This document shows, piece by piece, positions 33,173 through 41,524 of a stretch of 64,000 bases of DNA. Source of the DNA: Pigmentiphaga litoralis (GTDB taxonomy: Bacteria; Pseudomonadota; Gammaproteobacteria; Burkholderiales; Burkholderiaceae_B); the NCBI RefSeq assembly GCF_014651835.1, contig NZ_BMXQ01000001.1, positions 2,370,801 to 2,434,800 of the forward strand, given 5' to 3'. Below the pieces are notes generated by a model that saw only the letters and a program-made list of their open reading frames with translations, had not been told where the DNA came from and ran no database searches. Every line of letters starts with the position of its first letter. Within the stretch, counting starts at the first letter, position 1. A program made the translations under genes and the position numbers.

Positions 33173-33628
33173 CTAGTTTCCGAGCAGGGTCAGTGCGTTG
33201 ACGGCCTTGGCCAGCGCCGCGCGTTCAGCTGCCGGCAGGCTGGCAACCCGCCTGGCGAGCCAGTCCGTGCGCAGCCGCCGCACGTCGCTGATCAATTGCT
33301 CGGCCTGCCTGGTGATGGCCAGCCCCACGCGCCGGCGATCGGCGTGCAGCGTCTGGTCGCGCACCACATAGCCCTGCTCTTCCAGCTGCTTGATGTGCGT
33401 GCTCATGGTGGCGGTCCGCATGTTTTCGCGGACGGCCAGATCGCTGACGCCAATGCCGGGTTCCTTGCCGATGGTGGTCAGCACCATGACCATCAGCGGC
33501 GAGACGCCCAGGGACAGGGTCTCGCGCCGCAACTGGCGGTTCAGGCGCAGGATGGCCGGCCGCAGCGCGGCGGCAAGTTCAACGGATGCGGTGGAAGGCA
33601 GGTCGGGTCGGTCGGGCAGGTCGGGCAT
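33173..33628 (-). CDS. MarR-family transcriptional regulator
   Basis: This 151-residue winged-helix regulator has a recognition helix around MRTATMSTHIKQLEEQGY and the wing RDQTLHADRRRVGLAIT, the DxRxxxLxLT-type motif. The N-terminal ten residues are a disordered Pro/Asp stretch. It heads a two-gene unit with the DHA2 exporter. An 8-5-8 inverted repeat 38 bases upstream should be its operator, giving derepression when a phenolic or similar ligand binds. Confidence 0.93.
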   Translation of the reverse strand: MPDLPDRPDLPSTASVELAAALRPAILRLNRQLRRETLSLGVSPLMVMVLTTIGKEPGIGVSDLAVRENMRTATMSTHIKQLEEQGYVVRDQTLHADRRRVGLAITRQAEQLISDVRRLRTDWLARRVASLPAAERAALAKAVNALTLLGN

Positions 33629-33665
33629 GAAGGCGCCGGCGGCGGGACCGCGGCCCCGCGCTCGG

Positions 33666-33686
33666 ATAGTTAGTTAATCTAACTAT
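33666..33686. promoter_or_regulatory. MarR-type operator
   Basis: ATAGTTAG and CTAACTAT flank TTAAT, a perfect 8-5-8 inverted repeat in an AT-rich island 38 bases before the MarR start. Such short AT-rich palindromes over the promoter are typical of MarR autorepression. Confidence 0.75.
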
Positions 33687-33756
33687 ATGATACGCCCGTT
33701 GCACGCCGCCGCAAAGGGCCGGGTCATGACACCCGGTGACGGCGTGCGACAAAGGT

Positions 33757-34530
33757 TTACAGCACGCCGGATGCGCCGCCGTCCAGATTGATGCTGCTGC
33801 CGGTCACGTAGCTGGCGGCTGAAGACGCCAGGAACACGATGACGTTGGCGGCTTCTTCGGCTTCCCCGACGCGCTTGAGCGGAATGTCCTTGGCAAAGTC
33901 GGTGTAGAAGTCATCGATGGCCACGCCCTTCGCCGCGGCGTTCTTTTCGTGCTGGCCCGCCTTGATCTTCCCGATGCAGACGGCATTGACCAGGATGTTG
34001 TCGCCGGCCAGTTCTTTGGACAGCGCCTTGGTCAGGGCCAGTCCGGCCGCGCGGGATACCGAAGTCGGCATGGACGTTGCGGCCGGTTGCTTGCCGCCGA
34101 TGGTCGACAGGTTGATGATCCGGCCGCCTCCCTGCTTTTTCATGTGCGGGATCGCGGCGCGCGAGCAGCGAATGGCGCCATAGACCTTGAGCTCCATGTC
34201 GCCGGCCCAGTCTTCGTCCGTCATCTGCAGGAACGGACCGCGCTTGGACGTGCCCGCGTTGTTCACCAGGATGTCGATGCGGCCGAAGGTGCTGTCTACC
34301 GCCGCAAAAAAGGCATCGATGCTGGCCGGCTGGCTGATGTCGGCGGCCATGCCGAACACGTCGCCGCCCAGGTCCTGCAATTGTTTGACGGTGCGTTCCA
34401 CCGATTCGGCGGTGCGTGCGCAGATCGCCACGCGGGCGCCTTCTTCCACGAATTTGCGCGCGGTCGCGTAGCCGATGCCTGCGGTTGCGCCAGTCACGAC
34501 GGCAACCTTGCCTTGAAGTCCGAGTTCCAC
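33757..34530 (-). CDS. Short-chain dehydrogenase/reductase without the YxxxK pair
   Basis: This 257-residue classical-length SDR has the cofactor motif TGATAGIG (13-20), NNAG (90-93) and a Ser at the catalytic position (142, NLSTIGG). Where Tyr and Lys are expected, it has Thr 156 and Arg 160 (MPTSVSRAAG). The rest of the fold, including the C-terminal SSINLDGGASG, is well preserved, so a simple pseudogene is unlikely. A CICAR-like segment after beta-2 (ICARTAES) suggests NADP(H). Function is not assignable. It diverges from a DOPA-dioxygenase-like gene; a TGAATGAAT direct repeat lies between them. Confidence 0.88.
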   Translation of the reverse strand: MELGLQGKVAVVTGATAGIGYATARKFVEEGARVAICARTAESVERTVKQLQDLGGDVFGMAADISQPASIDAFFAAVDSTFGRIDILVNNAGTSKRGPFLQMTDEDWAGDMELKVYGAIRCSRAAIPHMKKQGGGRIINLSTIGGKQPAATSMPTSVSRAAGLALTKALSKELAGDNILVNAVCIGKIKAGQHEKNAAAKGVAIDDFYTDFAKDIPLKRVGEAEEAANVIVFLASSAASYVTGSSINLDGGASGVL

Positions 34531-34661
34531 GTTGTGCTTCCTGTAATGAATGAATGCGTGAATGAATCTGAAAGCGGGGTGCCGGGCGTATGGTCGCCAG
34601 TTGGCGGGGGCGCGTCAAACGGTATGATCGGTCGCACCGTCACGCCTGCGCCCGCTGCCCC

Positions 34662-35033
34662 ATGCCCGAACTGCCCGATCCCGCGGCCATCCGCGACTAC
34701 CACGCCCATATCTATTACGACCCGGCCACGACCCGCGACGCCGCGGCGCGCCTGCGCGATGCCATCGCCGAGCGCTTCGAGGTGCGCCTGGGCCGCTGGC
34801 ATGACGTGCCGGTCGGGCCGCACACGGCGGCGATGTATCAGGCGCTGTTCGCACCGGCACTGTTTGCAAGCTTCGTGCCGTGGCTGATGCTCAACCGGGA
34901 CGGACTCGATATCCTGGTGCATCCGGACACCGGGTGGCCGCGGCGGGACCATCTGTCGCACGGCATCTGGCTGGGGCAGACGCGGGCGATCAAGGGCGAA
35001 CGGCTTTCGGAACGGGACGGCGCCCCGGCCTGA
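34662..35033 (+). CDS. DOPA 4,5-dioxygenase-family protein
   Basis: This 123-residue small protein has the family's early RDYHAHIYYDP and the later LVHPDTGWPRRDHLSHGIWLG, with His residues available as iron ligands. Bacterial homologues open catechol-type rings in some cases, but most are untested. The ATG at 34662 fits the family start (MPELPDPAAIRDY). It lies upstream of a Bug receptor gene, from which it is separated by two inverted repeats. Confidence 0.88.
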   Translation: MPELPDPAAIRDYHAHIYYDPATTRDAAARLRDAIAERFEVRLGRWHDVPVGPHTAAMYQALFAPALFASFVPWLMLNRDGLDILVHPDTGWPRRDHLSHGIWLGQTRAIKGERLSERDGAPA

Positions 35034-35048
35034 TCCGCAATACCCGCC

Positions 35049-35096
35049 TTAACCGCTGGTTAACGCACGTTGACGAATGGTCGCTCGTGCGTCAAC
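35049..35096. promoter_or_regulatory. Two inverted repeats before the second Bug gene
   Basis: TTAACC-GCT-GGTTAA (35049-35063) is a perfect 6-3-6 palindrome. GTTGACG at 35069-35075 pairs with CGTCAAC at 35090-35096. They lie 50-95 bases ahead of the Bug start at 35145 and look like regulator sites, perhaps for the LysR protein encoded at 37.3-38.2 kb. Confidence 0.55.
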
Positions 35097-35144
35097 CATG
35101 GCGTCCCTACACTGATCCGGTCTCTTCCTTTCCGGGTCCGTGCC

Positions 35145-36143
35145 ATGAATTCCCTGCATCGCCGTCGTCTGCTCGCTGTCCTGTCCTCGCTGGCGATTGC
35201 GCCGGTTCTGCATGCGACCGCGCACGCCCAGACCGCGACCAACGGCTACCCCAACCGGCCCGTCAAGGTCGTCGTGGCCTGGTCGCCGGGTGGCGCAACC
35301 GATCTGCTGGCGCGCACGGTGTCGATCGAACTGAGCAAGCAGCTCGGGCAACAAGTTGTCGTCGACAACCGGCCGGGCGCGAACGGCACGATCGGCCACG
35401 CGCAGGTCGCCCATGCCGCGGCCGACGGCTACACACTGGTCCTGGCGACCAACAGCACCTATGCGATCGCGCAGCATCTGTACAAAAGCCTGCCCTATCA
35501 GCAGGAACGCGACCTTGCGCCCATCGCCCTGCTGGCCGCCAGCCCGCTGATCCTAGCCGTACGCCCCGGGCTGGAGGCGCGCAGTGTGCAGGATCTGCTC
35601 GCACAGGCACGCAAGACGCCCGGCAAGCTCAATATTGCGTCGGGCGGCAATGGGTCGACCAGCCACCTTGCAGCCGAACTCTTCATGTCGTTGACAGGCA
35701 CAACCTTTACGCACGTGCCCTACAAGGGCGGCGGTCCGGCCACCCAGGCGGTCGCTGCCGGCGAAGTCGATGCCGCGTTCCTGGACCTGGGCGTGGCCGC
35801 GCCGTTCGCCAACACCGGCCGGCTGCGCGCCATCGGGGTGACCGGCAACACCCGCTCCACGCAACTGCCCGATGTGCCCACCGTCAGCCAGTCGGGCGTG
35901 CCGGCCTTCGAGTCGACCACGACCTTTGCGTTGTTTGCACCCGCCGCCACGCCCAAGGCGGTGGTCCAGCAGCTTGCCACCGCCACCCGCGCATCGCTGG
36001 CCAACCCTGAACTGCGCGACAAGCTGCAACGCCAGGGGGTCGAGATCGTGAACGCCGGCCCTGAAGAACTGGCTCGCTCGGTCACGACGGAAAGCACCAA
36101 GTGGGGCGCGATCATCCGCGACCGCCACATCTCGCTGGATTGA
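35145..36143 (+). CDS. Bug/TctC-family periplasmic solute-binding protein (2 of 7)
   Basis: This 332-residue receptor has a twin-basic N-terminus (MNSLHRRRLLAVLSS) and a signal peptide ending near ATAHAQ. Marks are VKVVVAWSPGGATD, VVVDNRPGANG, AADGYTLVL and HVPYKGGGP. The ATG at 35145 starts the signal. Its stop lies two bases before the octopine-dehydrogenase-like ATG, so the two are surely co-translated, suggesting that the ligand is the dehydrogenase's substrate or a precursor. Confidence 0.94.
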   Translation: MNSLHRRRLLAVLSSLAIAPVLHATAHAQTATNGYPNRPVKVVVAWSPGGATDLLARTVSIELSKQLGQQVVVDNRPGANGTIGHAQVAHAAADGYTLVLATNSTYAIAQHLYKSLPYQQERDLAPIALLAASPLILAVRPGLEARSVQDLLAQARKTPGKLNIASGGNGSTSHLAAELFMSLTGTTFTHVPYKGGGPATQAVAAGEVDAAFLDLGVAAPFANTGRLRAIGVTGNTRSTQLPDVPTVSQSGVPAFESTTTFALFAPAATPKAVVQQLATATRASLANPELRDKLQRQGVEIVNAGPEELARSVTTESTKWGAIIRDRHISLD

Positions 36144-36145
36144 TC

Positions 36146-37288
36146 ATGACGCTTCCCCATTTCCCGGCTCGCGCGCCGCGCGTGGCCGTCGTGGGCGCCG
36201 GCCCGATAGGCTGCGCGACCGCCGCTGCCCTGGCCACCCGTGGCCATCACGTTTCCATGTGGTCACCCACCGGCGCGCGGCTGACGATCGACCCATCGCC
36301 GTCGAGCGAAGGCGATGGCCATGCCGTGCGCACGTCGACCGCCCGCTTCACCTGTACTGGCGCGCTGGACACCACGATCCGCGTCGATTGGCTGGCGGAT
36401 GCGACCCGGCTGTGCGATGCGGACATCGTTGTCGTGTGCCTGCCCGGCAACGCGTATGCCGACGTGCTGACCGCGCTGGCGCCCCACTGGCGCACCGGGC
36501 AGCAGGTCATCATCAGCGGCGCGCTGTCGCTGGTGTCCTTGTGGATCGCCGACGAGGCCGCGCGCCGCGGTGTGTCGCTGCAAGTCACGGCCTGGGGCAC
36601 GACGCTGACCACGGCGTACTTCCGGCCCGATGGCCTGCTGCACCTGAACCGGTGGCGCGACCGCATCGACCTGGCCACGACCGGCGGCCGGCCTCACGAT
36701 GCCTTGGCCACCTGCGAGCGGCTGTTTGGCGAGCGCTTCGTGGCATCGGACAGCCTGCTGGCGCCCACGCTGGCCAACATCAATCCCATCGCACACGCGG
36801 CCGAGGTGATTCCCAACCTGTCGCGGATGGAACGCGGCGAAAGCTGGCCGCTGTTCGGCTGCTTCAATCGTGCAGTGGCGCGGCTGGCGGACCGGCTCGA
36901 TGCGGAGCGGCTGGCGGTGGCGCAGGCCTTTGGCCTGTCCTTGCCGACCTTGCAGCAGCATTACCAGAAGTCCTATGGCGTGCCGTTTGGTCCGCTCGAA
37001 GATATGGCGCAGGCCATTCACGAGGGCGGCATGGGTCCCGACGGGCCGGCGAGTCTGTCGCATCGCTATGTGATCGAGGATGCGCCCTTTGGCCTGGCTT
37101 TCCAGGAAGCCCTGGGGCGACTGGCCAACGTGCCCACGCCGACCTTGAGCAGTGCACTGACGATCTTCGATGCGGTCTACGAGACGGATTGGCGCCGGCG
37201 CAATTTCCTGCCCGATGCGCTGGGCCTGGCGGCCGATACGCCGGCGTCCCTGCAGGCACGGTGCCGGCAGGACCCGCCTAGGCGCTGA
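36146..37288 (+). CDS. Octopine/nopaline-dehydrogenase-family oxidoreductase
   Basis: This is a 380-residue cytosolic NAD(P)-dependent enzyme. Residues 10-40 hold the Rossmann motif VAVVGAGPIGCATAAALATRG. The second half matches the all-helical octopine dehydrogenase domain, with the conserved NPIAHAAEVIPN (catalytic His) and TDWRRRNFL late. Family members form or split opines (N-carboxyalkyl amino acids). It follows the Bug gene directly and precedes a convergent LysR gene with 11 bases of tail overlap. An asparaginase gene nearby hints at an amino-acid-derived substrate. Confidence 0.9.
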   Translation: MTLPHFPARAPRVAVVGAGPIGCATAAALATRGHHVSMWSPTGARLTIDPSPSSEGDGHAVRTSTARFTCTGALDTTIRVDWLADATRLCDADIVVVCLPGNAYADVLTALAPHWRTGQQVIISGALSLVSLWIADEAARRGVSLQVTAWGTTLTTAYFRPDGLLHLNRWRDRIDLATTGGRPHDALATCERLFGERFVASDSLLAPTLANINPIAHAAEVIPNLSRMERGESWPLFGCFNRAVARLADRLDAERLAVAQAFGLSLPTLQQHYQKSYGVPFGPLEDMAQAIHEGGMGPDGPASLSHRYVIEDAPFGLAFQEALGRLANVPTPTLSSALTIFDAVYETDWRRRNFLPDALGLAADTPASLQARCRQDPPRR

Positions 37289-38216
37289 CGCCGTGCGTCG
37301 CGGCACGGAACGCGGCCACGGCGCCATGCCGGCCGGCACTGAGCCGATACACCAGTGCAATCGGCACGGGCGCCGGCGCAGGCGACAGCGGCACCTCGAC
37401 CAGGGTGCCGCGCGCCAGGCGGTCGGCACAGGCGCACCGCGCCAACAGCGTCAATCCCAGCGATTGTTCGGCCAGTTCCAGATTGGTGATGGCGTTGGTG
37501 GACTCGATGGCCGGCGCAATCGGCGCCAGCCCCTGCTGCAACAGCAGTTGTTCGACCATCATGCGCGCATGGGTGGGCCGCGGCGGCAGGATCCAGGCGG
37601 CCGTCCGCAGTTCGGACCAGGGCATCGGCTCATGCCGCTGCGCCATGGGGTGGTCCGGCGAACACACGGCGATCCACGGCTCGCTGCCCACCTGCTCGAT
37701 CACGAAGCCGTCGGGCCGCAGCGCGCCCAGCTCGGACGGGGTGTTCATCGTGATCAGGACATCGATGTCGCCCGCCTCGAGCTTGCGGCAGATGTCCACC
37801 AGCCGGCCTTCGATGATGCGCACCGGCGGATGGTTGCCATCGACCTGCAGGCGTCGAAGGATCGCGGGCACCCAGGTCCACGCCAGAAACGGCGGGCCGC
37901 CGATCTTCAGCGTCGGATTGGTGCCACTGCGGTTTTCACGCAACGCGTCGGCCAGTTGCCCGACTTCGGACAACAGCAGCCGCGCACGCTCGATCACCAG
38001 CTCCCCCGCGGATGTGGCCACCACGCCGCGAGGCAGACGATGAAACAACGCCACGCCAAAAAGCGACTCTATTTCGCGCAGCCCCTTGCTGACGGCCGCC
38101 GTGCTCAGGCACAGTGCAAGTCCGGCAGCGCGCATCGTGCCGGCATCTGCCAGTGTGCTGACGAGTTCGAGCTGTCGCATCCGGAGCGATGCCATCAAGC
38201 GCTGCGTATCGTTCAT
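37278..38216 (-). CDS. LysR-family transcriptional regulator
   Basis: This 312-residue LysR protein has a winged helix-turn-helix at residues 14-60 (LAGLALCLSTAAVSKGLREIE region) and a periplasmic-binding-like effector domain. The start at 38216 was chosen because it begins the conserved N-terminal helix and avoids overlap with the asparaginase gene; an upstream in-frame ATG would add 16 residues. It lies divergent from asparaginase and convergent with the opine-dehydrogenase-like gene, so it probably regulates this module. Confidence 0.92.
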   Translation of the reverse strand: MNDTQRLMASLRMRQLELVSTLADAGTMRAAGLALCLSTAAVSKGLREIESLFGVALFHRLPRGVVATSAGELVIERARLLLSEVGQLADALRENRSGTNPTLKIGGPPFLAWTWVPAILRRLQVDGNHPPVRIIEGRLVDICRKLEAGDIDVLITMNTPSELGALRPDGFVIEQVGSEPWIAVCSPDHPMAQRHEPMPWSELRTAAWILPPRPTHARMMVEQLLLQQGLAPIAPAIESTNAITNLELAEQSLGLTLLARCACADRLARGTLVEVPLSPAPAPVPIALVYRLSAGRHGAVAAFRAATHGVSA

Positions 38217-38269
38217 GTCGCGGTTCCCTGCACTGTTCCCTGCCCGTTCTCTCGCTGAGTCCAACCATC

Positions 38270-39277
38270 ATGACACACCCCTTGCCACGGATTGCCCTGC
38301 TCGCCACTGGCGGCACGATCGCGGGCCTGGCTGACGACGCCGCCGACCTGATCGGCTATCGCGCGGCGCAACTGGGCATCGCCGCCCTGCTGGCGCGCAT
38401 GCCTGCGCTCGACGGCCTGGCCACCCTGGTTGCCGAAGACATCGCCGCGATCGACAGCAAGGATGCGACACCTGCCTTCTGGCAGGCCGTCGGCCAGCGG
38501 GTGCAGGCGGCAGTCGACGATCCCGCCATTGACGCGGTGGTGCTGACACATGGGACCGACACCCTGGAAGAGACGGCCTGGTATCTCGACCTGACCGTGC
38601 AGACGCGCAAGCCGGTCGTGCTGACCGGTGCGATGCGTCCGGCCAGCGCGACCCTGTCCGATGGTCCGCAGAACCTGACGGATGCCGTGCGGGTGGCGGC
38701 CGACCCGCGCGCCGCAGGCCGGGGCGTGCTGGCGGTGATGAATGCCCGCATCCTGGCGGCGCGCCGCGTCGCCAAGCAACATACGTCGTCGCTCGATGCC
38801 TTCGGCCTGCGCGACGACGCGATCGGTGCGGTGTACGACGGCGCGATCCGCTGGCGGGATCCCTTGCCAAGAATGGCGGCGCCGGTGTCGCCGTTCTCGG
38901 TGCGCACACCGCTGGCAGCGGTCGACATCGTGGTCGGCTATGCCGGTTGCTCGACGGCGCCCATCGACGCGCTGGTGGCCGAAGGCGTTGCCGGTCTGGT
39001 GTGGGCCGGCACCGGCAACGGCGCCGTGCCGACCACCGTGGCGGCGCGGCTGCGCGCCGCGACCGACGCCGGGGTGGTGGTCGTGCGGGCCAGCCGTGGC
39101 GGCCGCGGCACGGTTACGCGCTGCGCGCCCGACGACGACCAACCCTTCCTCCATTCGGGTGATCTGGACCCCGGCAAAAGCCGTGTCCTGCTGATGCTTG
39201 CGCTGGGCGCCGGCGAGGCTGCTGCCGCGCTGCAGGGCCGCTTCGACGCCGTGGCCACACCCCGGGTAACGCCCTAG
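38270..39277 (+). CDS. Asparaginase (type II-like L-asparaginase/glutaminase fold)
   Basis: This 335-residue enzyme lacks a signal peptide, so it is cytosolic. Both active-site signatures are present: LLATGGTIAG near the start and LTHGTDTLEETA about residue 90, plus the Lys in RRVAKQHTSS. It hydrolyses asparagine or a related amide to aspartate and ammonia. The ATG at 38270 is the first one that fits the fold. It is divergent from the LysR gene across 53 bases. The CCGGGCGCCCGG palindrome after its stop could end transcription but has no T run. Confidence 0.92.
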   Translation: MTHPLPRIALLATGGTIAGLADDAADLIGYRAAQLGIAALLARMPALDGLATLVAEDIAAIDSKDATPAFWQAVGQRVQAAVDDPAIDAVVLTHGTDTLEETAWYLDLTVQTRKPVVLTGAMRPASATLSDGPQNLTDAVRVAADPRAAGRGVLAVMNARILAARRVAKQHTSSLDAFGLRDDAIGAVYDGAIRWRDPLPRMAAPVSPFSVRTPLAAVDIVVGYAGCSTAPIDALVAEGVAGLVWAGTGNGAVPTTVAARLRAATDAGVVVVRASRGGRGTVTRCAPDDDQPFLHSGDLDPGKSRVLLMLALGAGEAAAALQGRFDAVATPRVTP

Positions 39278-39425
39278 TCCGGGCGCCCGGCAAATAGTTG
39301 ATTTCTGCAACTTCTTGGTGGTATCGTTGGCCGACCTCGTAGTTGACATCGACAACGATCTAGAAAAACGGAGGCGCAGCGTCCAGCATGTCGGGCGGTG
39401 CGACCATCCGACCACGGAGACAACC

Positions 39426-40412
39426 ATGCGCGCCATCCGAACGCTCACGACCGCGGTGCTCGCCGCGACCTTGGCCGTCCCTGCCCTTGCCTGGGCACAA
39501 GCCGCCGGCTCGGCCGACGGCTATCCGAAAAAGGCCATCCACATCATCGTCCCGTACACGGCGGGCGCGATCAACGATGTGCTTGCCCGGCGCGTCGGCG
39601 CCAAGCTGTCGGAAGCGCTCAAGCAACCGGTCATTGTCGAAAACCGGCCGGGCGGTGGCACGGCGATCGGCACCGAATACGTCGCGCGCGCGGCGCCCGA
39701 CGGCTACACCCTGCTCCAGATTGCGGCGTCGCATTCGATCAATCCCAGCCTGGTGCCCGACCTGCCCTACGACTCGATCAAGGACTTCAGCTTCATCACG
39801 CTGGCGGCCACGTCGCCGTATGTGCTGATCGTGGCGCCGGCTTTGCCGGTCAAGACGGTGGCCGACCTGGTGGCGATGGCCAAGGCCAAGCCCGGCGCAC
39901 TGTCGTTCTCATCGACCGGCAATGGCGGCACCGCCCACATGATGGGCGAATTGCTGAACAGCCTGGGCGGCGTGAAGACCCTGCACATTCCGTACAAAGG
40001 CGGTGCGCAGGCCACGACCGACCTCGTCAGCAACCAGGTGCAGTTCTCGTTCAGCACCTATACCGGCGCGCAGTCCTTCATCAAGGCGAATCGCGTGCGC
40101 CCGATCGCAACCACGGGCGCCAAACGCATGTCGGCGCTGCCGGACCTGCCCACCATCGGCGAGACCCTGCCCGGCTATGACGCCGCCGGATGGTGGGGCT
40201 ACGCTGCGCCCGCCGGCACGCCGCCGGCGATCGTTGCGAAACTCAACCAGGAACTGGTCAAGATCCTGCAGACGCCGGAAATGAAGGAGACCTTCAGCGC
40301 GGAAGGCGTTGAAATGCTGGGCACCACGCCCGATGCCTTCAAGCAGCACATCCAGCGTGAAATGGGCGTGTGGGGCAAGCTCGTCAAAGACGCCAACATC
40401 ACGGTCAACTGA
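39426..40412 (+). CDS. Bug/TctC-family periplasmic solute-binding protein (3 of 7)
   Basis: This 328-residue receptor has a signal peptide ending PALAWAQA. Family marks are IHIIVPYTAGAIND, VIVENRPGGGT, APDGYTLL and HIPYKGGAQ. A CGGAGACA ribosome site precedes the ATG at 39426. The loop that usually reads PGG here reads TAGAIND, a small departure near the ligand-binding site. The enolase-superfamily gene begins one base after its stop codon, so the two form an operon. Confidence 0.94.
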   Translation: MRAIRTLTTAVLAATLAVPALAWAQAAGSADGYPKKAIHIIVPYTAGAINDVLARRVGAKLSEALKQPVIVENRPGGGTAIGTEYVARAAPDGYTLLQIAASHSINPSLVPDLPYDSIKDFSFITLAATSPYVLIVAPALPVKTVADLVAMAKAKPGALSFSSTGNGGTAHMMGELLNSLGGVKTLHIPYKGGAQATTDLVSNQVQFSFSTYTGAQSFIKANRVRPIATTGAKRMSALPDLPTIGETLPGYDAAGWWGYAAPAGTPPAIVAKLNQELVKILQTPEMKETFSAEGVEMLGTTPDAFKQHIQREMGVWGKLVKDANITVN

Positions 40413-40413
40413 C

Positions 40414-41505
40414 ATGCGGCTTGCCAGGTGGTCGCTGTTCCATTACCGCCTGCCCTATCAGCAGGAGATCGTCTGGGCCAACGCCATCGAATCCGAAGGC
40501 TGCTACAGCCTGCTGCGGCTCGAGTCGGATGACGGCGCGGTCGGACTTGCCGAAGGCACGGTCAAGGCCACCTGGTCGGGCGTCTCGTTCCGCTCGCTCA
40601 CGGCCGTGCTCGACGATCTGCTCATGCCTGCGCTGGCCGCCGTCGATGTGGGCGACGCCGCCGCAGTCAGCACGGCATTGGCGCCCTTTCCCGAAAACCG
40701 GCTGGCCAAAGGCATGGTGGAAACCGCCTGCGCCATGCTGCGCGCATCGTCGGCCGGCCAGCCCTTGTGGAAGTATCTGGGCGGCACGGCCGGCGTGGAC
40801 GTGACCTGGACCGTCACCCGCCAATCCCCCGGCGCCATGGCGCGCGAAGCCGCGGACCGAGTCCAGTCGCTCGGGCTGCGCGCGCTCAAGGTCAAAGGTG
40901 GGCAGGGCATGGACACCGATCGCGACGCCATCCGCCGTATCCGTGCGGCCGTGGGCGATGCCATCGTGCTGAATGTCGATGCCAACAGCGCCTACCGGCC
41001 GAGCGAAGCCGCCGCGTATGTGCGCATGCTGGAAGACGAAAGCGTCGCCATCGCCGAAGACCCCTGTCCGCTCGAAGCCGACAGCCACTTCCAGGCGCTG
41101 CAGCACAGCGTGGGCATACCCATCCTGGTCGACAGGGCCTGCACCACGGCCACCGATGCCCGGCTGTTCCTGGAACGGGGCGCCCGGGCACTGAGCACCA
41201 AGCCCGGCCGCATCGGCATGGCCGAAGCGGGCGTCATCGGCGCGCTGGCGCAGGCTCGCGGTGCACGGGTCGCCGTGGGCATCTATGCAGAAAGCGCACT
41301 GGGCACACTCATCAACCTGCAGCAGGCCGCCGCGGTTCCCGACGGGTTGCGGCTGATGCCGGCCGAGCAGACCTTCTTCCTGACGTTGACCCGCCAGGTG
41401 ACGGCGCTGCCCCTGACGGTGACGCGCGGGCGCATTGTGCTGCCCGATGTCGCATCGCCCGACGACTATGTGGACTGGGACAGGATCCAGGCCTACGCCG
41501 CATAG
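40414..41505 (+). CDS. Mandelate racemase/muconate lactonizing enzyme-like (enolase superfamily)
   Basis: This 363-residue magnesium enzyme abstracts a proton alpha to a carboxylate. The N-terminal capping domain is followed by the barrel. Visible active-site pieces are the KxK motif in RALKVKGGQG, metal ligands in NVDANSAY, AIAEDPCP and LVDRAC, and the opposite Lys in LSTKPGRIG. The KxK/K pattern fits the muconate-lactonizing subgroup rather than mandelate racemase proper. Members include muconate cycloisomerases, dipeptide epimerases and N-succinylamino acid racemases. With an opine-like dehydrogenase and asparaginase close by, an N-acyl amino acid substrate is possible. Confidence 0.9.
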   Translation: MRLARWSLFHYRLPYQQEIVWANAIESEGCYSLLRLESDDGAVGLAEGTVKATWSGVSFRSLTAVLDDLLMPALAAVDVGDAAAVSTALAPFPENRLAKGMVETACAMLRASSAGQPLWKYLGGTAGVDVTWTVTRQSPGAMAREAADRVQSLGLRALKVKGGQGMDTDRDAIRRIRAAVGDAIVLNVDANSAYRPSEAAAYVRMLEDESVAIAEDPCPLEADSHFQALQHSVGIPILVDRACTTATDARLFLERGARALSTKPGRIGMAEAGVIGALAQARGARVAVGIYAESALGTLINLQQAAAVPDGLRLMPAEQTFFLTLTRQVTALPLTVTRGRIVLPDVASPDDYVDWDRIQAYAA

Positions 41506-41524
41506 CCGTCGAACGAGGACCCGG

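Noticed and set aside
34547-34567. TGAATGAAT repeated twice with 12-base spacing between the SDR and DOPA-dioxygenase-like genes
   Set aside because: It is a simple-sequence repeat with no symmetry; it could be a regulator site but there is no second instance to support it.
39279-39290. CCGGGCGCCCGG after the asparaginase gene
   Set aside because: It is short, GC-only and without a T run; not distinguishable from background.
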